Source: Cyanophora paradoxa
Lineage: Eukaryota > Glaucocystophyceae > Cyanophorales > Cyanophoraceae
NCBI GenBank assembly: GCA_004431415.1
Contig: QPMI01000627.1
Coordinates: forward strand, 124,001 to 188,000
DNA: 64,000 nt
Direction: 5' to 3'
In this document: in pieces, positions 34,401 to 43,211 of the stretch
Position numbering within the stretch: position 1 is the first letter of the stretch
Layout: every line of letters begins with the position of its first letter
Position numbers and translations under genes: made by a program
Notes under the pieces: generated by a model
Seen by the model: the letters and a program-made list of their open reading frames with translations, nothing else
What the model was told of the DNA's origin: nothing
Databases searched by the model: none

Positions 34401-36819
34401 AACGGGTCCGGATCCGCGCACTGGGTCGAGGTCGGCCACTTCGGGACGAAACCGCAAGGGCGTCAGTACAGGGGAGGGCCGGAGGGGGGGGAGGTGAAGT
34501 GGGGGGCGGCTTGATGAAACCGCGTGGGGGGTACAATCAATCTCACCTGGTCCAGGGCGTCGAGGAGAGGGGGTAGGCTCGGCAGACCCCGAAAGGGATC
34601 GGAGGTGGGCCGGGTTCGGCTGCAGCGAAAAGGTCAGCGAAAGCTTCTGTTATTAATAAGAACGTCTATCGCTCTTGAATTTCTTGAGACAGGGGGGGCT
34701 CGATCTCCTAGCGCACGAGCAGTTGGCGAAGGCGTAGGAGGACCACGATTCTCATCAAAGTCTAATGCTTTGATCTTATTGAAAAACTAGCTTCTGTTAT
34801 AAACGTCTGATGTTTTGATCTTATTGAAAAGCTAGCTTCTGTTATTGACGTCTAATGCTTTGATCTTATTGAAAAGCGGGGGGCTGCCAGCGCACGAGCA
34901 GTTGGCAAAGGCGTAGGAGGACCACGCTGCTCCCGCGAAGTGGAGGCAGGCCCGCGCCGTGACGCACTGCGCCGCGCGCGCCGCGCCGGCCGCGGGAGTT
35001 AGAAGGAGAGAAGAGCGGACGAAGACGCCCGTGGCGAGCTTGAGGCGGACCTGAATGGCGGGGCTAGGGAGGAAGTATGTGTTCGACACGGGCGAGCACT
35101 GCGGGAGCTGGTCATGGCCAGTGCACGTGCATGCAAGCCAAGGGCCGCCCTCCGGCCATGGATCGGGGCTGCAGCGGTCCGTCGCGAACCAGATCGGGGT
35201 TGCAGCGGTCGCGATCGAGCCGGCGGCCGGCCTTCGCCTCGTTCCCGATGGGCTGGGCTTCCCCCGCCGACCCCACCAGCGCCTCGTCCACGCTTGTGGC
35301 CGCGGCGATCCAGTCACGCTGCAGCAGGTCTCAGGAGCGAGCGAGATCGAGCAGAAGGATGGACAGAAGGGTGGGGGGTGGGGGGGGGGGTGGGGGGGGT
35401 AGACCTCGACGCCGTCGCGGTCCCCCGGCCGCCCGTGCCTGTCCAGGTCGTGCGGCTGGGGTACGTGTAAAAGGGCGCGGTCAGGTCGGAGTGGCAGGGG
35501 GTCAAGAGGGGAGGAGGTGGGGGGGGGGGGGGGAACTTGAAGGGGGAAGGGGCGGAGTGGAGCGGGGGAAGGGTGGAAGGTGGCGGGGCCCGGGTGGTTG
35601 GGTTGGAGGAGGGAAGGGGGAGGGGGGGGGGGTAAAGAGGGAGGGGGGGGAGGGCCAGGAGGGCGGGGGGGGAAGAGGGGGGGGTAGTGGTCTGTGCAAG
35701 GAGAGGAGAAGGGTGCGGGAGGCGGGGGATGAGGAAGGGCGAAGAGGGGATGCGGGGTGGGGGAAGAGGGGGGGGGAAGGGCAGAGGGGATGCAGGGGGG
35801 GGGGAGAGGGGGGAAGAGGGACGCTGGGGACCGGAGCTCGAGGTAGGGGGTAAAGGATCCGGAAAAGGAAGGGGAAGAGCGCGCACCCAGAATGGGGTGA
35901 GAGATGAGTAGGCAAACGCGGTAGGCTCGAGCTCTGTACATGTTCTGCATCAGCTGCAGGCACCCGAGCTTAATTAATATTCCAGGCACAGAGAAGCTTT
36001 CACCGGCTATGCCGTCGGCGGGTCCCATCTGGGAGGGGACGCAGCACACGTCAGATGCGGGGAAGAACGCACGAGCGGCGAGCCGCTCCGCACCGTTTCG
36101 AGCCGCCGCAGGGTCTGGCACGCCGAGATTGCCAGATCGTAGACGCCTGCGCCGAACGCGCCGCGCCGCAGCTCCGATGTCAGCCCCTCCTGAACACACG
36201 GGTACAGGCTGCGTCTAGCCGTCTATATCTAGATAGTTTCTCAAAACCAAAGAGGCGGAGGGGGCGTTCAAGGGCGGGGGGGGGAGTTGAGGGGGCAGGC
36301 AGGCGAGGGGTACACGAACAGAGGAGGAGCCCCCCTTCGAGCCCGCGGAGGACCAGCGCGAGCCTCTGCGACGGGGCGAGGCTCTCGACGCCGTACCCCG
36401 GCAGAAGTGCTGCGAAGAGCAGCTCCGAGGCGCCCGCGGCGCTGTTCAGGTAGACGCCTGCGGGGACCGGGGGGTCCGGTCAAACGCCGGCGCCGGCCCG
36501 CCTAGGGCTGAATGGGAGGGGGGCGCGCGGGGGCGCGTGGGGTACCGTTCTGGGCCGCGAGGCCCGTCCCGACTAGCTGCGACATCGAAAGGGCCAGGAT
36601 GGCCAGCAGGAGGCCTGCGCCGACCTTGACGCACGGCCGCGCGCCTCGCCCCGCGCCGCGGCCGGCACGGCGCCGGCCGTCCAAGTCCGCCGCCGCACCG
36701 GTACCACGCGCACATTCGCATGTACAGTGCGCGAGGTCGACATTCGCGTCAATTGCACGCGCTGACAGCTGGGTTTCGGCCTGCCGTCGCCGTCGCACGC
36801 GCACGCGCACGCCGAACAT
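19494..36819 (-). CDS. giant multi-exon membrane protein with GCC2/GCC3-type cysteine-rich repeats
   Basis: At least 35 short minus-strand exons, many with donors beginning GTGCGC, run in one direction. An N-terminal hydrophobic anchor (VGAGLLLAILALSMSQLVGTG, about 36590; provisional ATG 36819) is followed by exons such as GVYLNSAAGASELLFAALLPG, PHDLDRHGRPGDRDGVE, a 33.2 kb exon AESLGYTVARSASTGLVGER, SVVVAVELDPIMEPGGTL (32.5 kb) and a long exon at 31.6-32.1 kb with SWRVDGPNQTAEAPWG and DWKHLWLVQNERPG downstream. From 29.9 to 25.7 kb come about twelve Cys-rich units of the form GTYxxxGxxxCxxCPxGxxxxxGxxxCxxC, typical of ephrin-receptor-like GCC2/GCC3 modules. Then come hydrophobic segments (KRLYWIFMLISG; AMVSAMTVIGLGFFVYLRL; FFTLLGASLGVVAVAFVV), further exons, LGAAALAAVGYAFEVFRLLKKELG (20.8 kb), and a Ser/Arg-rich C-terminus ending LLRHIYYT at 19494. 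Function is unknown; a cell-surface or flagellar adhesion role is only a guess. Treating it as one gene is inference from strand, spacing and lack of internal terminal exons. Confidence 0.6.
20499..20712. repeat. five-copy direct repeat in an intron
   Basis: The unit CCGGATAATGCCTTCTAAG occurs near 20500, 20552, 20614 (one substitution), 20648 and 20692, each followed by variants of ATCTTAGACTTAA. It lies between the TADTLEEADVRAAAP exon and the LDFLADVASLGAAAL exon of the large minus-strand gene. Confidence 0.85.
21455..21870. repeat. G-rich low-complexity intron
   Basis: Long stretches of GGGGAGGGG and G runs on the plus strand, C-rich on the sense strand of the large gene, lie between the CPPGRALELCPEESVAF exon and the FTSALDGAPRYAAAVF exon. 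No coding content is seen. Confidence 0.75.
22045..22265. repeat. duplicated segment with RNA polymerase III B-box-like core
   Basis: GTGAAGTGCACCGCTG, then a GGTTCGAATCC or GATTCGAATCC core, then GGAGCGGGCCCTGGAG occurs at about 22059-22131 and again at about 22186-22251. The first copy overlaps the 3' acceptor side of the exon encoding FTSALDGAPRY. The core resembles a tRNA B box, but no cloverleaf can be folded. Confidence 0.6.
24485..24715. repeat. intronic repeat of CTTGTTATTAGATC units
   Basis: Several copies of (CT)TTGTTATTAGATCGCATTA and AATCACATAAGATC alternate over about 230 bases. The block is AT-rich and lies in an intron between two membrane-segment exons of the large gene. Confidence 0.75.
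26583..26750. repeat. partial exon duplication
   Basis: A segment beginning AAGAGTCCCACCGCGG and extending about 28 bases, spanning the donor and 3' end of the CEAGTVPVAGKCSPCP exon, is present twice (about 26605-26638 and 26708-26742). The copies are separated by TACTATAAAG-type repeats. The downstream copy lacks the rest of the exon. Confidence 0.7.
27640..27770. repeat. AAGCTTGGAGG tandem repeat
   Basis: Units of GAAGCTTGGAGGCATG recur at least five times within an intron between two Cys-rich exons of the large gene. Confidence 0.75.
33434..33476 (-). repeat. poly(A)-tailed retroposon-like fragment, copy 1
   Basis: On the minus strand a conserved tail, GGCCGGTAATTCAC, is followed by a short A tract. 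A second copy of about 30 bases, with its own A-rich tail, lies at 63689-63731. A shared 3' end followed by an A tract suggests a retroposed transcript; the rest of the element is not shared. Confidence 0.5.
35340..35870. repeat. G-rich low-complexity introns
   Basis: Two G-rich blocks flank the short exon encoding PHDLDRHGRPGDRDGVE (about 35405-35455). They are C-rich on the sense strand and contain no supported exon otherwise. Confidence 0.7.
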
Positions 36820-37080
36820 GTTGCGGCCGCTTTCGCTCTCATGATCATGATCATGATAGATATCCATCTTGGCGCCGAGCCGCGGCACGCGGCCGCGGTG
36901 CACGTGCACGCAGCCGTGGCCATGCATATTGGCGACTAGAGCTATCCGATGATCGATGTCGCTTGCGTTGGTCTTGCAATCCGTTCTCGGCGCCAGCATA
37001 TGCATTCGATGTATGCTGCTATAGCTAGCGCTGCGCATCATGGCATACGGTATGCACCGTCGCACCCGCGCCGCCGCGCC

Positions 37081-37117
<37 letters not shown>

Positions 37118-37213
37118 AAGTTTTAGGCTTTTAGCTGTAGGCTTCGCTGCAGCCTGCGGCTGCCTTCGCACTGTTCGCAGCACATCGATGGAGCGAATTG
37201 AACGACGCTGCTT
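36820..37213. other. upstream region of the large minus-strand gene
   Basis: This stretch contains ATGATCATGATCATGATAGATATC (truncate reading at palindromes ATGATCAT), GCATATGC and a GCC run (37070-37117). It probably includes the promoter or 5' leader of the large gene. No gene on the plus strand is supported. Confidence 0.4.
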
Positions 37214-37576
37214 GGCCGTATTTCGCTGTCGCCCACTACGTAGTGAAAATTAACTGCGGGGAAAAAAGTGTGATGCCATGATGATGTAAGTGTCGCCTCG
37301 GTGGCGCTTCCTCCGAGCTCGTAGTGTGTTGATACTTTGCGTACCCGTCCGCTACTGGCTTTCTATTGGCTGTTTTACTAGAAATCCTAAGAACGTAGCT
37401 TACGATGACGGGCGCTGATCGTAAAGAATTAGCGCCCGCGTTAGCTACGTCGAGACTCCAAATTACTTCGAAATTAACCTGACATCATGCAAAACGTGAC
37501 ATCACCGTCATGTTTTAACTACGTAGTGCTTACGTAGCGCGGCTCCCATACAAATCCCCGACAGCGAAATACGGCC
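37214..37576. mobile_element. MITE-like element with 18-base terminal inverted repeats
   Basis: The left end GGCCGTATTTCGCTGTCG (37214-37231) is matched perfectly in inverted orientation at 37559-37576. CTT flanks both sides (37211-37213 and 37577-37579), consistent with a 3-base target-site duplication. A second inverted pair inside, around CACTACGTAGTG/ACTACGTAGTGC, lies at about 37234-37245 and 37528-37540. The element is 363 bases, has no open frame, and is AT-richer than the surrounding genes. It fits a non-autonomous DNA transposon. Confidence 0.75.
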
Positions 37577-37579
37577 CTT

Positions 37580-38072
37580 CTTACAAGCTTGCGGACCCTT
37601 AACTTGCAGGCGCTGCGAGCTACTAGACGGGTACTAGTATCCGAGTACTACGGTACTGGGGCACAGAGCTACTAGGCGCTGCGTAATCCATGCATGCAAG
37701 TACTAGCATTCGTACGCGTGTTAACTTAATATTTTAATATTTCCTGTATACCAGGCTGTATGATACTATGATACGTAGGTAGCCACTACCGTAGTACTAG
37801 CCGCTGAGCCAGGCTAAGCCAGCTAATAGCCAGCCGACGTCTGGGCCGCAGATGGCAGAGGAAGAATTCATGATCATCAAATCCAGAAGGCTGGCAGAAG
37901 CCCGAGGCCAAGCAGCCGCCACTGGCCCGGCAGCCGATCGAGCCCATCGCAGCTCCCGCATTCGAACTTCTAATCATGGTTTGCATTTCTCGCGCGCTGC
38001 GCTCGCGACGGGCGACCCTACCACGAGCTAGCTACCAGGCTACGGCCTCGCCGTACTAGTACTGGGGCAGTG
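37580..38072. other. intergenic spacer
   Basis: The spacer is rich in GTACTAGTA and CTAGCTAG palindromes and holds no supported gene. It separates the MITE-like element from the 3' end of the PPR-like gene. Confidence 0.5.
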
Positions 38073-40634
38073 CTACTCGCTGCCGCCGGCGGCCTCCGAG
38101 GCGCCCGCCGCGTTGTCGGGCGGGGCGGGGCGCGCCTCCGAGCGCGACCGGCCGCGGCCGCCGGGTGGCCCGCGCTGCCGCAGCGCCAGAGCCTCTTTCG
38201 ACTTCTGCGGGAGGGGGGCGAGGATGTTAGGAAGGGGTCGGCGCGCCCAGCATGCATGCGGGGCGGCCGGGCCGCGAGCCGTGGGGCGTGCACGTGCCTG
38301 AAGCTTCGCGCTCGCGACGGCCAGGTCCTGCTCCCTTCCCATCCGTCTGCGGGACGGGAACGTCAGACAGGGCGCGCGGCGCGCCGGCGCCGCTTCGCTT
38401 CGAGGGGTACGGGCGCACTGGAGCGCGAAGCAGAGCGTGCGGAGGATGCTGGGGGGTACGTCGATCCCGCGGGCGTCCGCGCGGCGGACGACGGCGAGGG
38501 CCTGGCTCAGGCGGACGTGCCTCCGGGCCTCCTGGTCCGCCTCCGAGGAGCCGCCGCTCCGCGCCTCGGGCCCCCAGCGAGGCCTGAGTACCCCGGCGCT
38601 GTGAAGGGGGTCCTCCTGGTCGACGGGTATGGGCGCATCGTCGTCCCACTCGCACAGCGAGCGAACGAAGAGTCCTAGAGCGAACGAAGGGCCGTGAGTG
38701 GGGTACAGGCCTCGAAATTCGGGTGGGGTACCGTATGTGTGGCTGCTAGGGGGGTAGTCGGAGCCGTCCTTCTCCATCTCCTTGAGGAGGGTCCACGCGG
38801 GGGAGTACCGGCGCGACTGGCCCCGGGCGTGAGCGCAGGGGGGGGGGGGGGGGGGGGGGAGGAGGAGGAGGAGGGCGGGGGGGCACCTTGAGCATGCCCT
38901 CGATGTACGAGGCGAGGTGAACGAAGGTTAGCTCAAAGTCGTCCCGGTTCTGTACCCGGGGAGGGGGGGAGGTAAGGAGGGTGGAGTGGCGCCCCGGGGG
39001 TACGGGAAGCTCGCCCTGAGGGAAGTGAAGAGCTCCGCGAGCTCCTGGTACCGCCCCTGCTTCGCGTAGAGGTTCATCACCATGCTGCGGGGGGTACGCC
39101 TCAGCCTCGGCTCGGATCGGATCGGATCGAGCCGGATCGGGCTCTGACCTGACGGTGTACCCGTCCACGGGGACGTCGCGGGTGCGCATGCGGGTCCAGT
39201 ACTCCTCGGCGCGCTTGAAGCGGCCGTCCCGCAGGCAGATGCGGATCGCCGAGTTGTAGATGGGCGTCGCGGGGCCCTCGAAATCGTTGCGAGAGAAGGC
39301 GAGCTCCACAGCGTCCGACGCCATCTTGTGCCCTGCTCAGACGGGCTCAGGCTCAGGTGAGCCGCCCGCCCGGCTCCGATCCGATCCGATCCGTGACTCA
39401 CCGTAGACGGTGTGGATCGCGTCGATGACGGTGCTGTACACGTACGCCGGCGGCCGTTGCCGATCCACGGCGCGCATCTCGTCTGCGGCGGGGCTCGCTC
39501 TGGGGTACTACTGCTACTGGCGCGCCCGGCGCCCGGCGCGGGGTACGGGCTCACCGAGGATCTTGGGTACCTGCTCGATCTCGCCCGAGAGGATGAGGGC
39601 GCGAGCCCAGGAGGCGTACAGTGCGCCGTCCGGGGAGTACCCCTTCTCCCGCATCGAGGCGAGGACCTCGTGGTAGCCCTCCCAGTCGCCCTGGGAGAGG
39701 CGGGCGGCGGCCGCGGCACGGTACCCCGGGGCGTCCACGGCGCGGTCCTTAGAGTCGATGATGGCGAAGGCAGAGCGGAGGGCTGGCATCGAGGCCCGCG
39801 CGGCCTGCACGAGGAGAGCCTGTAGAAACGCATCCAGATCGACATCGCTCGCCACTGCCGCGCGGAATCGTCCGTCAGAGCGCTGCGCGCACGTGCTTTG
39901 GCGATCGCTTCGCGGGCGCACCGCTGCCGGATTCGATTGCATGCAGCATGGCGCCCACAGCGTCCATGTCCTCCCTCCGCAGCGCCGAGCGGATCAGGCG
40001 GGAGACCTGGTGCTCTCGGATTCCGTTCCACAGTCCCCCTTGCCTCGTTGAGCGCGGCCGCGGCCGCCGCCGCGCGGACGACTCAGCGGCGCCGCCGCTA
40101 TCGCCTTCCTCGCCGGACCGCTCGCCTTCCGCCGCCTCCTCGTCCCCCCGAGGGAAGCGCCGCGGATACGGTCTCCTTCTTGCCGCTTGTCCGCTGCTTG
40201 CTTCAGAGCCGCCCGTTTCGACGCGCGGGTCGCCCGCGCCAGCCGACGCGAGCGGGCCCCGGTTCGTCGACTCTTGCGTCCGGGCCCTCCCGCCTTCCCG
40301 AGGCACGTGCTCGATCTCAATCTGCTGGATCTCGACGATATGCATAAACTCCACAGGGGAGCGCCGCAGCGCCGGCCGTCGCCGGGGGCCGAACAAGGTG
40401 CCGGCCGCGCGAGCCACGAGCGAGGGCCCCGACGTGAGCGGCCGCCCTTTCAACGCCGCTCCAAGGCAAGCTGCGCGGCCGCGAGCACGGCGGCGCGTCA
40501 GGCGGCGGGGCGTCGGGTTGGCTGGGGATCGGGCGCTGTGGGGGGGGCACGGCAGCGCCGGTAGACGCACTATTTGGGGCGCTCCACATTGCCCGCAGCG
40601 GCCCGCGCGCTGCAGCCGCCACGCGCCACGCCAT
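38073..40634 (-). CDS. pentatricopeptide-repeat-like organellar protein
   Basis: The likely start is the ATG at 40634-40632, which opens an Arg/Ala-rich, mitochondrion- or plastid-type leader (MAWRVAAAARGPLRAMW). Its splice into the main frame is not resolved. Exons then read LIRSALRREDMDAVGAMLHAIESG (about 39970), DLDAFLQALLVQAARASMPALRSAF...YRAAAAARLSQGDWEGYHEVLASMREKGYSPDGALYASWARALILSG (about 39560-39850), PPAYVYSTVIDAIHTVYG (about 39430), YNSAIRICLRDGRFKRAEEYWTRMRTRDVPVDGYTV (about 39170-39270), MVMNLYAKQGRYQELAELFTSL (about 39040-39090), LTFVHLASYIEGMLK and SPAWTLLKEMEKDG (about 38780). The C-terminus is a charged tail to the stop at 38073. Paired helices with the YNxxIxxxxxxGxxxxAxxxxxxMxxxxxxPDxxxY pattern are PPR repeats, which bind organellar RNA. 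The RNA target is unknown. Confidence 0.72.
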
Positions 40635-40789
40635 CGCTTTGCACGTTCGTACCCCAAGCGGTTCTGCTCCCCCTTAGCTCCCCTTAGGCTCCTTGGCTTC
40701 GTTCGCCCTTCGCCATCGTGATTGCGGAGTTGAGCAATGGCCATTTTGACGGCGCCGGCCCCATATATGCATATGCCCCCATTGTGTAG

Positions 40790-41271
40790 TATACGGCGTA
40801 CAACCGTAGTACTGAGTATACGCTCCGGATCCTTCCAGGACCTTCACTGAGTTCACTCACGCGGACCGTCCCAGCGCTAGCTAGCGTTGACGATCGTTCT
40901 CGCGCGCGTGCAGCGCAACGCGTACGGTCCGACGGTCCAGCAAGTTGGCGCTCTCCTATAGCTAGGCGTTCTGGAAGCAGGTCGCCGTCCGGTCCTCCTT
41001 CTACATCTCGCGCCGGCTAGCTCAACGCCGTATACGGCGTACAACCGTAGTACTGAGTATACGCTCCGGATCCTTCCAGGACCTTCACTGAGTTCACTCA
41101 CGCGGACCGTCCCAGCGCTAGCTAGCGTTGACGATCGTTCTCGCGCGCGTGCAGCGCAACGCGTACGGTCCGACGGTCCAGCAAGTTGGCGCTCTCCTAT
41201 AGCTAGGCGTTCTGGAAGCAGGTCGCCGTCCGGTCCTCCTTCTACATCTCGCGCCGGCTAGCTCAACGCCG
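40790..41271. repeat. 241-base tandem duplication
   Basis: The segment starting TATACGGCGTACAACCGTAG at 40790 restarts at 41031 with a period of 241 bases and ends at 41271. No differences between the copies were noticed by eye, which points to a recent duplication. It lies upstream of the divergent PPR-like and flavin-reductase genes and holds no supported gene. Confidence 0.9.
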
Positions 41272-41455
41272 GCGCCGCCGGCACGCGTCAGTAGCCGCTT
41301 GCGCAAGATCGCCGACGTCGCACGTGTCAAGGCAACACCGCATTCTATCATATCTACACCTCACGCGCCCGCGAGGATCGCCGGCCGAGTGGAAGCTTCG
41401 CGTGCATCTGGGAATCGTCAGCGCTCAGCGGCTCAGGTCCTCAGAGAGCTCTGGA

Positions 41456-42646
41456 ATGTTTGCCCCGGCTCTCCCGCTCGCCGGCACGGGTTCTCCGAGC
41501 GCCAAGCGCGACTCGCTGCCGCGGCGGCCAAGCAGTAGCTGCCTTAGCGAGCCGGCAACCGCGGCGCAAAGCGCGGAGATTGAGGCGTCCTCATCGATGA
41601 CGGCCGCGCCAGCGCCGACAACAGCGGCATCGCTGAAGCGGACCTTCGTCCCAGCGAGCGAGCTGGACCTGTGCTCCACATTCGCGGGGCTCAGCTCCCC
41701 GCGGACGCCCTCGAGGCGGCGGAGGAACCTTCTGGGGTCGGAGGGCGCGTGCAGCCCGTCTCCCAGCTCGGCGGGGCCCCACTTGAGCCCCGCGCGGGCC
41801 TCGGGCGAGCCCAGCGCACCGGCCCCGCCCGCGCCGCCTCCGGCGGACGCGCCACTCCAGGCCTGCTCCTCCTCCAGCCGCTCACCCGAGATCGAGTCTG
41901 AAATCGACGCCGCCGCGAGCGGCAGCTGGAAGCGCAAGACCCCTTGGCAGCGCGTCAACGTGCCGGGTGCGGTCGCGAGCGCACGCTTTCTGTCAATCCG
42001 CCTCACGTGCGCGCGGCCGCAGTCTACGCGCTCTCGACGGTCGACGCGTTCGGCAAGAGCAACATGAACATCGCCTCGTACGTCACGGCAATCAGCGTGG
42101 ACCCGAAGATGTACGCGGTTTCGATCTTCCACGGCACGAAGACCCTCGAGAACGCGCGCGCGACGGGCCGCATCCTCCTGCAGGTCCGCGCGCATTCCGC
42201 TAGCGCTCCGCGTTCGCCGCCGCTGACCCGGCCCGCAGACTTTGGATGCCGAGGAGCACTACAAGCTCGTGAATCTGCTCGGGAAGCAGTCCGGGCGCGA
42301 GGTCGACAAGATGCGGGACCCGCTGCTCGCCGGAGCCACGGAGCAAATGAACGGTGCGCTCGGGGTGCCGCGCCGCTTGTCGAATCCGGGCCGGCGCGAA
42401 TCCGCGGCAGGGATCGCGTACCTTCGCGATGCTCTCTCGGTCGTGGAGCTCAAGGTCCGGCAGTGGGTGGAGGCCGGTGCGTCCCGATCCGCCCGCGGCC
42501 GGACTTGATCCGAGGCCGAATTTGAATAATTTGATCCAGGTGACCACGAGCTCGCCGTCTGCGACGTGGTCGGCTGGGCGAACCTCAACGACGGGCGCTC
42601 GCTCGACATGGACGATCTGAGGAGGCACAAGATCGTCCGCATATGA
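41456..42646 (+). CDS. flavin-reductase-like, FMN-binding split-barrel protein
   Basis: Five exons with exact phase total 319 residues: 41456-41966, 42023-42183, 42239-42353, 42411-42476, 42540-42646. The first 170 residues are low-complexity, Ser/Pro/Ala-rich and could include a targeting peptide. The domain then reads VYALSTVDAFGKSNMNIASYVTAISVDPKMYAVSIF, HGTKTLENARATGRILLQ, LVNLLGKQSGREVDKM, ALSVVELKVRQWVEAGDHELAVCDVVGW and a C-terminal RRHKIVRI. This is the order of the DIM6/NTAB flavin reductase-like family, which binds FMN; many members are oxidoreductases, but the substrate here is unknown. All introns are GT-AG with donors GTGCG or GTCCG. An in-frame upstream codon region from 41324 is possible, but 41456 is the first clear ATG. 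Confidence 0.88.
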
Positions 42647-43211
42647 CCGTCGGACCGACCCGCTTGATTTGATTCCTTGCCGAGCCGCTGCGCCGGCCGC
42701 GGGCGTCGGCGCCTGCCCCCGAGGCGCCTCGAAACGTCTCGGAGAGAACTCGCCTGTACCGGGGCTCTTTGGTAGCCTAGTATACGTAGCCTTCGAGGCT
42801 TAGGTTAGGATTTGAAAGCTCCCCGGTACCCCCGGCCGCATCGTCGCATTTGAATTCTATCCAGCCCGCTTGCTGTGTACCGTAGTCGCTGAGTTTTCAT
42901 TCTTCTTTGCGAGTATGTGTTCCAATTCGCTTAATTTATAGGACCTTTCCACGTACCGATTTGATCTATTATTTGTTATAGGCACCAGCTTGAATCACTG
43001 ATCACGAATGTATTCGACATAATATGTTGATGCTTACACTTAGCTTCCGTAGCCTAGTAGCACCGTACTGCACTCTGGCTAGACGTCCCTACGAGACCCA
43101 GCTGTAGCTATAGCTAGCGCTAGTTTCACGAATCGTAGTATGTCACTGAGTCACGTGTGCAAGTCTATTTACAGAGCATCCGGTCCGACGGTCCGCGCGA
43201 GGGCAGGGCGG
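42647..43211. other. convergent spacer
   Basis: This stretch lies between two stop codons. It contains CTAGTATACGTAG and GCTATAGCTAGCGCTAG palindromes and AT-richer DNA. No gene is seen. Confidence 0.5.

Noticed and set aside
35077-35853. Plus-strand 258-residue Gly/Arg-rich frame
   Set aside because: It is the reverse of C-rich introns of the large minus-strand gene; composition is pure G-rich repeat.
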